Below, one piece after another: positions 1 through 6,151 of a stretch of DNA of 11,957 bases (position 1 is the first letter of the stretch; the number at the start of each line of letters is the position of its first letter). Below the pieces are notes generated by a model. It ran no database searches and was not told the origin of the DNA. It saw only the letters and a list, made by a program, of their open reading frames with translations. This DNA is from IDS-8 sp035304285 (GTDB lineage Bacteria > Pseudomonadota > Gammaproteobacteria > Steroidobacterales > Woeseiaceae): contig DATGQI010000226.1 in assembly GCA_035304285.1 (NCBI GenBank), forward strand, positions 1 through 11,957, written 5' to 3'. The translations under genes and the position numbers were made by a program.

Positions 1-325
1 CCCGGTCAGCACGAGCATCGGCGCGCGGTCCATGTTCGAGTCGGCCACGCCGGTGATCAGGTTGGTCGCGCCTGGGCCGAGCGTGCCGAGTGCTCCGGCC
101 GGATTGCCGGTCAGGCGGCCATAGACTTCCGCCATGAACGCGGCACCCTGCTCGTGCCGGGTCAGCACGAAGCGGATGCTCGAGTTCTCCAGCGAGAGCA
201 TGAAGTGGGCATTCTCCTCGCCGGGTACCCCGAAGATGTACTCGATGCCTTCCTCTTCCAGGCACCGGACGAACAGATCGGAAGCTTTAACGGTGATCTC
301 CTGCCTTGATGTCGGTGACGCTCAT
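1..325 (-). CDS. Acetolactate synthase-like thiamine diphosphate enzyme, N-terminal part (5' end frameshifted, runs off left edge)
   Basis: Reading leftwards from about 297, one frame is open to the window edge and encodes about 99 residues of the N-terminal ThDP-binding (PYR) domain. Visible motifs are IFGVPGEEN, TRHEQGAAFMAEVYGRLTG, with the Glu that activates the ThDP cofactor, and GTLGPGATNL followed by VADSNMDRAP. These match acetolactate synthase large subunits (IlvB/AlsS type), which condense two pyruvates to 2-acetolactate in the cytoplasm; other family members (oxalyl-CoA decarboxylase, sulfoacetaldehyde acetyltransferase) are less likely. The open frame has no ATG, GTG or TTG before an in-frame TGA at 324-322. 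An ATG at 325-323 begins MSVTDIKA in a different frame; removing one G of the pair at 300-301 joins it smoothly to EITVKASDLF. The end at 325 assumes that join. The gene lies 42 bp downstream of the CadC-like regulator on the same strand, so the two may be cotranscribed. Family confidence is high; exact substrate is less certain. Confidence 0.8.
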
Positions 326-367
326 ACTGGATGGTGCATGATCGGCTTCGGGATGTCGCGGTGGCTG

Positions 368-2284
368 TCATTCCTCGTGGACGTCGATACCGAGGCGCTG
401 AACGACGTCGAGGTAACGCGGATCTTGCCGGATACTGTCGAATACCGGATCCCACAATACCCACCCGATCAGCTGGGATCGCTCCTCGAATGCGCGCTCG
501 AGCCACGCGAAGGTCTCGTCCGTCTCCCCGAGCGCCGCGTAGACCGTGGAAATGTCGTAAGCCGAGACGTAACGACTCCCTGATTCAACGATGAGCCGTT
601 CGAGTTCGGCCTCCGCTTCGCTGTGCCGTCCGGACAATGCGTAGACCTGCCCGAGGTACGCTTCGCTGCCGGGCGTCAACGACGAGGACTTCCGGAGATG
701 GGCGAGTGCCAGTTCATACTCGTGACGCCGGAGATATGAAACCGCAAGGTACGTATGTGCAGTGGCGAGGACGGGGTCCATTTCGATCGTCTTCTTCAGA
801 TGGTCGATCGCCTCATCGTAGCGGCGCTGGTAATTCAGCAGCATGCCGACCAGAGCCCCATAGAGCGGCGCCGAAGGCTCGAGCGCCTGGGCGGTTCGCA
901 TCTCTTCCAGGCCCTCATCGAAACGGCCGGTCAAGGACAGGTAGATGCCGAACATCTGGTGTGCAGGGGAGTAGTTCGGGTTGAGCGCAATCGCGCGTTG
1001 AAAAGCCTGCTCCGCGCCCGGCCAGTCATGTTCGTACTGCATCTTGATGTGGCCTAGCGATGCATGCGCTTCGCCTAGCTGCGGCGCCAGCTCGAGCGCC
1101 TTGTCCACGGCCTCCCTGGCCTGCGGAAATGTATCGTGCGGCGCAACGATACCGAACACGCCGAGGATCGCGTGAGCATCCGCAATCCCCACATACGCCA
1201 AGGCGAAATTTGGATCGCGTGCGACTGCACGTTGGAATAGCTCGAGCCCCTCCCGCAATCCTGCTTCGTTACCGCGCTGGCGGTAAAACCGGCCGCTGAC
1301 GTACAGTTGGTACGCCTCCGCATCCTCCGTATATCGTCTCGATGTCGATGGAACTTCGCCGATGAGGTCCGGTGTCAATGCGGCCCACACCTTCGCCGCG
1401 ATCGTGTCCTGTACCAGGAAGATGTCGGTGAAGTTCTCGTGGTAACGCTCGGCCCAGAGCTGGCGGCCGTCTTCGACGTTTACGAGTCGCGCCGAGACGC
1501 GCAAGCGATCCCCGTCCCGCTGCAGGTGGCCCTCAAGAACCGCGTCCACGCCAAGCGCGCGCCCGGCGAGCACGGCATCCTCGCCCGGATCCGCGAAGCG
1601 GCGAACGGAGCTCAACGGGCTCACGGAGAGGTGCGGGCCATTAAGGCGCATGATGAGGGTCTCGGCCATGCCGAGCTCCAGCGATTCGTTGCGGTCCGTT
1701 CCCGTCAGGGGACGGAACGGCAGTACGGCGAGCGTATGCGCCTGCGATGATAAGGTCATTGCCTCGCCGTTATCGCGGTTGAGGAAGAACAAGGCGCCAA
1801 TCGCGACCGCGGCTGCCAGTGCCGCTAGCGCGGCTCCCTTCCGCATGATCGTTCGCCGGCGCATGCCGCCCTGGTCGCGCGCCACGCCGGCTGATTCCCC
1901 AGTTGGGGAGGGAGCAATCTCCCCGCCGTCGGCGGGGCCGGATGCGCTGAGCTCTGTAACCGGGGCGGCGAAGCGATAGCCGCGGCCGCGGACCGTGACG
2001 ATGTAACGCTGTTTGCCACCCCGCTCACCCAGGGCCTGCCTGAGCGTCGAGACGTTCTGGTCGAGGTTGTTCGGTTCCACCACGACGTCCGGCCAGATTG
2101 CCGCCATCATGCGCTCTTTGTCGAGCACCTCGTCGGGGTGCTGGACGAGGTAGAGGAGGGTGTCGAAGACGCGCGGCGTGAGGGGAGTCCAGGTATCGGC
2201 AGGGCGGCAATAGAGCGAGTGGCGGGTGACGTCCAGCCGATAGTCACCGAATGTGTAGCCCCGAACGCCTTCCGGCACGTCCAC
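368..2284 (-). CDS. CadC-like transcriptional regulator: OmpR/PhoB-type winged helix, one TM helix, TolB-like domain, TPR repeats
   Basis: The protein has 638 residues. Residues 10-107 form an OmpR/PhoB-type winged-helix domain: LTPRVFDTLLYLVQHP, then a recognition helix around NNLDQNVSTLRQALG (72-86) and a wing ending VRGRGYRF. A hydrophobic helix at 150-168, preceded by MRRRTIMRKG, should anchor it in the inner membrane with the DNA-binding part in the cytoplasm. Residues 183-308 (LAVLPF through QLWAERY and a following helix) resemble the TolB-like/FlgO-like domain often fused to such regulators. Residues 325-600 hold tetratricopeptide repeats. There is no phospho-acceptor receiver domain, so CadC/ToxR-style one-component signalling is expected; the signal is unknown. 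The start is GTG with a weak GGGGAC upstream. It is divergent from the secreted-protein gene at 2413 and upstream of the acetolactate synthase-like gene. The TTCAG repeats just upstream are a plausible operator. The architecture is clear; the regulon is not. Confidence 0.88.
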   Translation of the reverse strand: MDVPEGVRGYTFGDYRLDVTRHSLYCRPADTWTPLTPRVFDTLLYLVQHPDEVLDKERMMAAIWPDVVVEPNNLDQNVSTLRQALGERGGKQRYIVTVRGRGYRFAAPVTELSASGPADGGEIAPSPTGESAGVARDQGGMRRRTIMRKGAALAALAAAVAIGALFFLNRDNGEAMTLSSQAHTLAVLPFRPLTGTDRNESLELGMAETLIMRLNGPHLSVSPLSSVRRFADPGEDAVLAGRALGVDAVLEGHLQRDGDRLRVSARLVNVEDGRQLWAERYHENFTDIFLVQDTIAAKVWAALTPDLIGEVPSTSRRYTEDAEAYQLYVSGRFYRQRGNEAGLREGLELFQRAVARDPNFALAYVGIADAHAILGVFGIVAPHDTFPQAREAVDKALELAPQLGEAHASLGHIKMQYEHDWPGAEQAFQRAIALNPNYSPAHQMFGIYLSLTGRFDEGLEEMRTAQALEPSAPLYGALVGMLLNYQRRYDEAIDHLKKTIEMDPVLATAHTYLAVSYLRRHEYELALAHLRKSSSLTPGSEAYLGQVYALSGRHSEAEAELERLIVESGSRYVSAYDISTVYAALGETDETFAWLERAFEERSQLIGWVLWDPVFDSIRQDPRYLDVVQRLGIDVHEE

Positions 2285-2303
2285 GACGAGTCCCCAGGCA
2301 ATT

Positions 2304-2329
2304 TTCAGAAAAATTCAGAAACCATTCAG
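2304..2329. promoter_or_regulatory. Three TTCAG direct repeats, putative operator of the CadC-like regulator
   Basis: TTCAG occurs at 2304-2308, 2314-2318 and 2325-2329, all in the same orientation and 10 and 11 bp apart, in an AT-rich patch of an otherwise GC-rich spacer. OmpR/PhoB-type winged helices bind tandem direct repeats at about one helical turn, and such a regulator starts 20 bp away at 2284. Read on the minus strand, CTGAAT and GAAAAT lie 17 bp apart, so the repeats overlap a possible weak promoter of the regulator. On the plus strand the middle copy could serve as a -35 (TTCAGA, 17 bp, TAAAGA). The repeats are seen directly; operator function is inferred. Confidence 0.45.
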
Positions 2330-2369
2330 GCCCCGCTAAAGATTCGCGACCGCCGACCATCGCATCTTA

Positions 2370-2396
2370 GCAGCGGAAGCGCTGCCATCGCAGCGC
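2370..2396 (+). promoter_or_regulatory. Two mutually exclusive stem-loops in the leader of the secreted-protein gene
   Basis: GCAGCG (2370-2375), loop GAAG, CGCTGC (2380-2385) gives a perfect 6-bp hairpin. GCGCTGC (2379-2385), loop CATC, GCAGCGC (2390-2396) gives a perfect 7-bp hairpin that reuses the same central strand, so only one can form at a time. The second ends five bases before the ribosome-binding site AGGGAG (2401-2406) of the gene at 2413. They could modulate translation or mRNA stability, or be incidental. No T-tract follows, so neither is an intrinsic terminator. Confidence 0.35.
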
Positions 2397-2412
2397 ATGC
2401 AGGGAGACTACG

Positions 2413-2982
2413 ATGAAAAAGGCAATGCGGGTTCCGGCCGCAGGTTACTTGTTCGCAATATTCGTCGCCGTGGCGCTGGCGGGTCCGCCATCCCACGCGG
2501 AGACGCGGGGAGTCGTCCAGGGGAATTGGCAGGATCGGGAGCTGCAGCAGCTCAAAGGGCACACGGCCAAGGCGGGCTCCGGGAAGGACCGCCTGGCGGG
2601 AGTGTGGAACGCAACAGTCGTCCTGACGGACTGCTCGTCCGGTAAGCCGATCGGAGACCCGTTCGACGCCATGGCGTTATTCGAGCGCGATGGCAGCTTC
2701 CACGATACCAACGCCAACAATCCGACGATAATGGTGAGATCGAACGCGTTCGGCTATTGGAAGCACGTGCGGGGCAACAAGTACCGGTTCGCCTTCAGGT
2801 TGTTCAACTTTGACTCGGCAGGAATGTACCTCGGCTACCAGATCGTCAGGCACGATGTCATCCTGTCGAAGAACGGGAAGAGCTACAAGTCCAAAGGCGG
2901 CGCGGAGTTCTACAACCCCGACGGAAGCCCGCGTCCGCCGGTACAGGGTTGCTCCGAGTCGACGGCGACGCGCTTCAAGTAA
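2413..2982 (+). CDS. Small secreted protein of unknown function
   Basis: The gene encodes 189 residues. A classical Sec signal peptide is visible: MKKAMR, a hydrophobic core to about residue 24 and a likely cleavage site after PSHA (residue 29), so the mature protein should be periplasmic or outside. The mature part contains GVWNATVVLTDC, MALFERDGSFHDTN, FGYWKHVRGNKYRFAF and FNFDSAGMYLGYQIVRHDV. The alternating pattern suggests a small beta-barrel or lipocalin-like fold of the kind seen in uncharacterised exported proteins; that is an impression from pattern, not a family assignment. Cys74 and Cys180 are the only cysteines and could form a disulfide. The start is well supported by AGGGAG seven bases upstream of ATG. 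It is divergent from the CadC-like regulator, which may control it through the shared spacer. A strong hairpin follows the stop. No enzymatic motif is visible. Confidence 0.8.
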   Translation: MKKAMRVPAAGYLFAIFVAVALAGPPSHAETRGVVQGNWQDRELQQLKGHTAKAGSGKDRLAGVWNATVVLTDCSSGKPIGDPFDAMALFERDGSFHDTNANNPTIMVRSNAFGYWKHVRGNKYRFAFRLFNFDSAGMYLGYQIVRHDVILSKNGKSYKSKGGAEFYNPDGSPRPPVQGCSESTATRFK

Positions 2983-2994
2983 GCGCAGTGACCA

Positions 2995-3022
2995 CCGGGG
3001 GGCGATGCACTCCGCCCCCCGG
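2995..3022. terminator. GC-rich hairpin between convergent genes, possible bidirectional terminator
   Basis: CCGGGGGGCG (2995-3004) pairs perfectly with CGCCCCCCGG (3013-3022) around an 8-base loop. It starts 12 bp after the stop of the secreted-protein gene and lies 55 bp beyond the stop of the convergent aminopeptidase gene. Neither side has a proper T-tract, so it is not a textbook intrinsic terminator. It may still stop or pause polymerase, or protect 3' ends of both messages. Confidence 0.45.
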
Positions 3023-3077
3023 GAACCTTGATGCTGCGGGGACCTAATTTACCGCTCACCCAAGGTATCTCGAACTA

Positions 3078-3962
3078 TCAATCCGGATCGATGTAGCGAT
3101 ACAGGAGGCGGATGAGTGCGTAGGCGCGCGGCATCTCCGTGACCGTGAATCGGATCGTGTCGGGCGCCGGCCGCTCCATCTCCGGCAGGATTTCCGCGAC
3201 CTGCGGGATCAGCAGGTCGTTGAACTGCACCTCCACGGTGTAGGCCTTTTCACGGCGGGGCTCGAGCCTTGCCGCCGCGGCCACCGCCTCTCTCGCTTGG
3301 CTTTCGATCTCGCGATGCACGTCGGCCAGCGGTCGCAGCTCGGCCGCGCGCGGATTGATCGCACGCTTCACCGTCACCTTCCGTGCGCCTGTCGCAATCC
3401 TCCCCACTTCATCCACCGCCGCATCGTCACCGGTGACGAGCACCAGCGGCACGCCGTACCAAGCCGCGACGAGCGTGTTCAGGCCGCCCTCGCCGAGCGA
3501 CTGCCCGTTAACGCGCACGTCGCGAACGATGCCGCTGCCGGTGTGAGCGAAAATGCCCTCCGGACTTCCCGCCCTGGTGTGATACCCGATGAAGATCGCG
3601 GCATCGAACGAGTCGTCCAGGCCTTCCATCATCCCGTACCGCTTGAAGCTGTGGCTGATCAGCTGCACGCCGTTCTCGAGGTCCTCGATCCGCAGGTTCC
3701 GCATGCTGCCGTGCGAATCATTGACGAGGATGCGGGTCGCACCGCCCGCGCGGGCTCCGCGTATCGCCGCGTTCACGTCATCGGCCATCAAACGACGCGA
3801 GCGATCGTATTCAGCTCCCCCGGCGGCGAGTTGATCGGGCCCGACGACGCCGCTGATGCCTTCCATGTCAGCGGATATGAACACCGTCTTCGGCGTGTCC
3901 TGCGGATGCGCAGGCGTGACTGTCAGCATGAAAAGCAGGGCGGCGAACAGGATTTGTCGCAT
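3078..3962 (-). CDS. Exported M55-family D-aminopeptidase (DppA-like)
   Basis: The 294-residue protein matches the M55 family, zinc aminopeptidases that release N-terminal D-amino acids (typically D-Ala) from short peptides. The metal ligands of B. subtilis DppA have clear counterparts: Asp32 and Glu34 in SADMEGISG, His84 in NDSHG, His128 in GYHTRAG and Glu158 in LGEGGLN. His140 in FAHTGSG corresponds to the additional active-site histidine of DppA. Unlike the classical cytoplasmic enzyme, it begins with a signal peptide (MRQILFAALLFMLTVTPAHP, cleavage near residue 20), so it should act in the periplasm, perhaps on D-amino-acid peptides from peptidoglycan. The ATG is preceded by GAGGAAC. A good promoter lies at 4005-4033. 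It stands alone as a transcription unit, with no dipeptide transporter next to it. Family assignment is secure; physiological substrate is inferred. Confidence 0.9.
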   Translation of the reverse strand: MRQILFAALLFMLTVTPAHPQDTPKTVFISADMEGISGVVGPDQLAAGGAEYDRSRRLMADDVNAAIRGARAGGATRILVNDSHGSMRNLRIEDLENGVQLISHSFKRYGMMEGLDDSFDAAIFIGYHTRAGSPEGIFAHTGSGIVRDVRVNGQSLGEGGLNTLVAAWYGVPLVLVTGDDAAVDEVGRIATGARKVTVKRAINPRAAELRPLADVHREIESQAREAVAAAARLEPRREKAYTVEVQFNDLLIPQVAEILPEMERPAPDTIRFTVTEMPRAYALIRLLYRYIDPD

Positions 3963-4004
3963 AAGTGTTCCTCATCGAGGGTTACGAGCAATAGCGAGGG
4001 GCGG

Positions 4005-4033
4005 ATTATTCACAGGCGGCTCGCCCATCTCAA
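4005..4033 (-). promoter_or_regulatory. Sigma70-type promoter of the D-aminopeptidase gene
   Basis: On the minus strand, TTGAGA (4033-4028) and AATAAT (4010-4005) each match the -35 and -10 consensus at five of six positions. The spacer is exactly 17 bp, and a TG lies upstream of the -10. A start near 3998 would leave a leader of about 36 nt before the ATG at 3962. Confidence 0.55.
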
Positions 4034-4126
4034 GGACAACCAAGACAGGAGAAGGAGTAAGGACCAAGGAGGCATCAACCGCTCTGCCGGCCGCCGCGGG
4101 GTCGACGCTTGTATCGTTGTTCTTGC

Positions 4127-4141
4127 GAATGAGTCGCATTC
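4127..4141. promoter_or_regulatory. Inverted repeat GAATG-n5-CATTC, weak Fur-box-like site
   Basis: GAATG (4127-4131) and CATTC (4137-4141) form an inverted repeat around AGTCG. The wider element, 4124-4142, looks a little like a GC-shifted Fur box (about nine of fifteen positions of TGATAAT-n-ATTATCA). It lies about 95 bp upstream of the aminopeptidase -35 element, too far to be an obvious repressor site. The 267-bp spacer 3963-4229 otherwise holds only the promoter above and a possible hairpin at 4148-4163; I see no gene in it. Confidence 0.15.
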
Positions 4142-4163
4142 AACAAACGCCTCCGCGGAAGCG
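4141..4163 (-). terminator. Weak candidate terminator after the exporter operon
   Basis: On the minus strand CGCTTCCGCGGAGGCG (4163-4148) can fold with one G-T pair around a CCGCGG core and is followed by TTTGTTG. It lies about 66 bp past the stop of the permease gene, where an operon end is expected. The self-complementary core leaves a short stem, so the call is weak. Confidence 0.25.
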
Positions 4164-4229
4164 CTCCGGGCTACAACTGTTTCTTCGACGGCTGTTGCCA
4201 GCCGCAGCATGCCGAGGGCTGAAATGACC

Positions 4230-5459
4230 CTATTCGTAACGCAACGATTCGATCGGATCGAGTTGCGCGGCTTTCGCCGCCGGCAGGATGCCGAACACGA
4301 TGCCGACCACGGCGGAAAAGCCGACCGAGAGCGTGATCGCCCATAACGGCACATGTGCGGGTGGGAAGCTGGGTAGTAGCGAAGCGACAAGCGCACCGGC
4401 TCCCCACCCGAGCGCGATGCCGAGCAGCCCGCCGAGTACGCACAACAGGACGGCCTCGATCAGGAACTGGAGGAGGATGTCGACCCGACGCGCGCCGAGC
4501 GCCTTCAGAATGCCGATCTCGCGCGTGCGCTCTGTCACCGACACCAGCATGATGTTCATGATGCCGATGCCGCCGACCAGGAGAGAGATGCCGACGATGC
4601 CGGCCGCGACTGCGGTGATGGTATTGACGACCGAATTGAACGACTGGGTCAGTTGTTCGGCCGTCTGGATGCGGAAATCGTCGTTCTCGTTCGGCTTGAG
4701 TTCGTGCTGCTGGCGCAGCACCCGGCCGATACGCGCGTCGACTTCCGCCAGTTGCTCGAGATCGTCGACGAGGAGCTGAATCTGGATGTCGAATTCGGTC
4801 GATGTGCCGAGGAGCCGCTGCATGGTGCCGTACGGCAACAGCACATAGTTGTCCTGCGAAAACCCGAAGATCTCGCCGCGCGCCTCCATTACACCGACAA
4901 TCCTGCACCACTCGTTGCCGATACGGATAAACTCGCCGATGCCACCCTCCGGCAGCTCGAGATCCTCTACTACGTCGGCGCCCGCAAGGCACACCAGGCG
5001 GCGGCGTTGGTCGTCGCTGCGGGTGAAGAAGCGGCCGTCCTCCGGATACGACTGGTTCACTTCCATGTAGCTGCTGCCGACGCCGAACACGCGGGTAAAC
5101 GTCGACTGCGCCCTGTAGCCGACATTGATCATCTGGTTGCGCGGGTCGTACAGGATCGGTGTCACGTGGGAAACGCCGTCGACCCGGTGCTGGATGGCAC
5201 TCAGGTCGTCCTCGGTCAGTTTTGCGATCCGCCCTTGCAGCCAGCGCTCGCGTGGCGTGTACGAGGTCACCGTGATCGAGTTGGATCCCAGTCCCTGGAA
5301 CTGCGCGTTCACGGTGTATGACAGTCCCTGCACGATGGACACCACCGCGACAACCGAGGCGACGCCGATGATGATGCCGAGAGCGGTCAGGAACGAACGG
5401 AATGCATGCGCGCGAATCGCGGCGAAGGCGGAACGCAGGCTCTCGAGCAGCAGGTTCAC
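4230..5459 (-). CDS. MacB/FtsX-type ABC transporter permease
   Basis: With the GTG start at 5459 the protein has 409 residues. It shows the MacB permease layout: TM1 at about 22-45 (FLTALGIIIGVASVVAVVSI), a large periplasmic domain at about 46-278, then TM2 (280-305), TM3 (332-360) and TM4 (371-393). The conserved segment after TM2, VSVTERTREIGILKALGARR (307-325), and the C-terminal end AAQLDPIESLRYE are hallmarks of MacB-type mechanotransmission exporters. The start overlaps the ATPase stop as GTGA (5459-5456), implying translational coupling. A longer reading from 5525 would run far into the ATPase gene, and its first 22 residues look unlike the family, so I reject it. E. coli MacB fuses ATPase and permease; here they are separate. 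It should work with the ATPase and the adaptor to export a substrate across the envelope; peptide, antibiotic or lipoprotein cannot be told apart. Confidence 0.93.
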   Translation of the reverse strand: MNLLLESLRSAFAAIRAHAFRSFLTALGIIIGVASVVAVVSIVQGLSYTVNAQFQGLGSNSITVTSYTPRERWLQGRIAKLTEDDLSAIQHRVDGVSHVTPILYDPRNQMINVGYRAQSTFTRVFGVGSSYMEVNQSYPEDGRFFTRSDDQRRRLVCLAGADVVEDLELPEGGIGEFIRIGNEWCRIVGVMEARGEIFGFSQDNYVLLPYGTMQRLLGTSTEFDIQIQLLVDDLEQLAEVDARIGRVLRQQHELKPNENDDFRIQTAEQLTQSFNSVVNTITAVAAGIVGISLLVGGIGIMNIMLVSVTERTREIGILKALGARRVDILLQFLIEAVLLCVLGGLLGIALGWGAGALVASLLPSFPPAHVPLWAITLSVGFSAVVGIVFGILPAAKAAQLDPIESLRYE

Positions 5460-6151
5460 GCGAGGCGTTCCTGGCGGCAATCTGATTCCACCTGCCCGTC
5501 GAGAAGCCGGATCACCCGCAGGCAATGCGCGGCGATCTCGGGTTCGTGCGTGACGATGATGATGGTCTGGCCATTCGCGTGCAGCTCATCGAACAGCGCC
5601 ATGATTTCGGCCGTCGTCGCGGAATCGAGGTTCCCGGTCGGCTCGTCGGCGAGCAGGATGGCCGGCTCCCCGACCAGCGCACGCGCGACGGCAACACGCT
5701 GGCACTGGCCACCCGAGAGCTGGTTCGGCAGGTGGTCCAGCCTGTCGCTCAAGCCCACCCGCTCCAGCGCATCGCGCGCCCTGGCCTTGCGCTCCGCAAT
5801 CGGCAGCCGCCGGTAAACCAGGGGTTGCATGACGTTGTGCAGCGCATCGGCGCGTGGCAGCAGATTGAAGCTCTGGAAGATGAAGCCGATCTCACGATTC
5901 CGGATCAATGCCAGCTCGGTGTCGTTCATTCCGGCCACTGCGCGGCCGTTCAGCGTGTACGAGCCGGCGGTTGGGCTGTCGAGGCAGCCAATGATGTTCA
6001 TGAGCGAGGATTTGCCCGATCCGGAAGCGCCAACAATCGCCGCGTATTCGTTGTCGCCGAGGTCGAGGTCAATACCGGCCAGCGCGCGAACGACCTGGCC
6101 ACCCATCCGGTATTCGCGCGTGATCCCGCGAAGTTCGATGACGGATCTCAC
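5456..6151 (-). CDS. MacB/LolD-type ABC transporter ATP-binding protein
   Basis: The protein has 231 residues, normal for a stand-alone nucleotide-binding domain of the MacB/LolD group. Walker A is GASGSGKSS (41-49), the Q-loop glutamine is Gln93 in FIFQSFNLLP, the signature is LSGGQ (145-149), Walker B is ILLADEP with catalytic Glu170, the D-loop is GNLD and the switch histidine is His202 in VTHE. All catalytic motifs are intact. A small variation is Cys150 in LSGGQCQR, where Gln is usual. The start is GTG at 6151, forming a GTGA overlap with the adaptor stop at 6148; its own stop overlaps the permease start the same way. It powers the permease encoded next to it from the cytoplasmic face of the inner membrane. 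LolD is an alternative relative, but the adjacent adaptor favours a MacAB-like system. Confidence 0.95.
   Translation of the reverse strand: MRSVIELRGITREYRMGGQVVRALAGIDLDLGDNEYAAIVGASGSGKSSLMNIIGCLDSPTAGSYTLNGRAVAGMNDTELALIRNREIGFIFQSFNLLPRADALHNVMQPLVYRRLPIAERKARARDALERVGLSDRLDHLPNQLSGGQCQRVAVARALVGEPAILLADEPTGNLDSATTAEIMALFDELHANGQTIIIVTHEPEIAAHCLRVIRLLDGQVESDCRQERLA

Noticed and set aside
3297..4346. 349-codon plus-strand frame across the aminopeptidase gene
   Set aside because: It lies opposite the well-supported M55 gene and crosses its promoter; no family features are visible.
4171..4992. 273-codon minus-strand frame within the permease gene
   Set aside because: It is a shifted reading of the permease, rich in Arg, with none of the membrane segments seen in the true frame.
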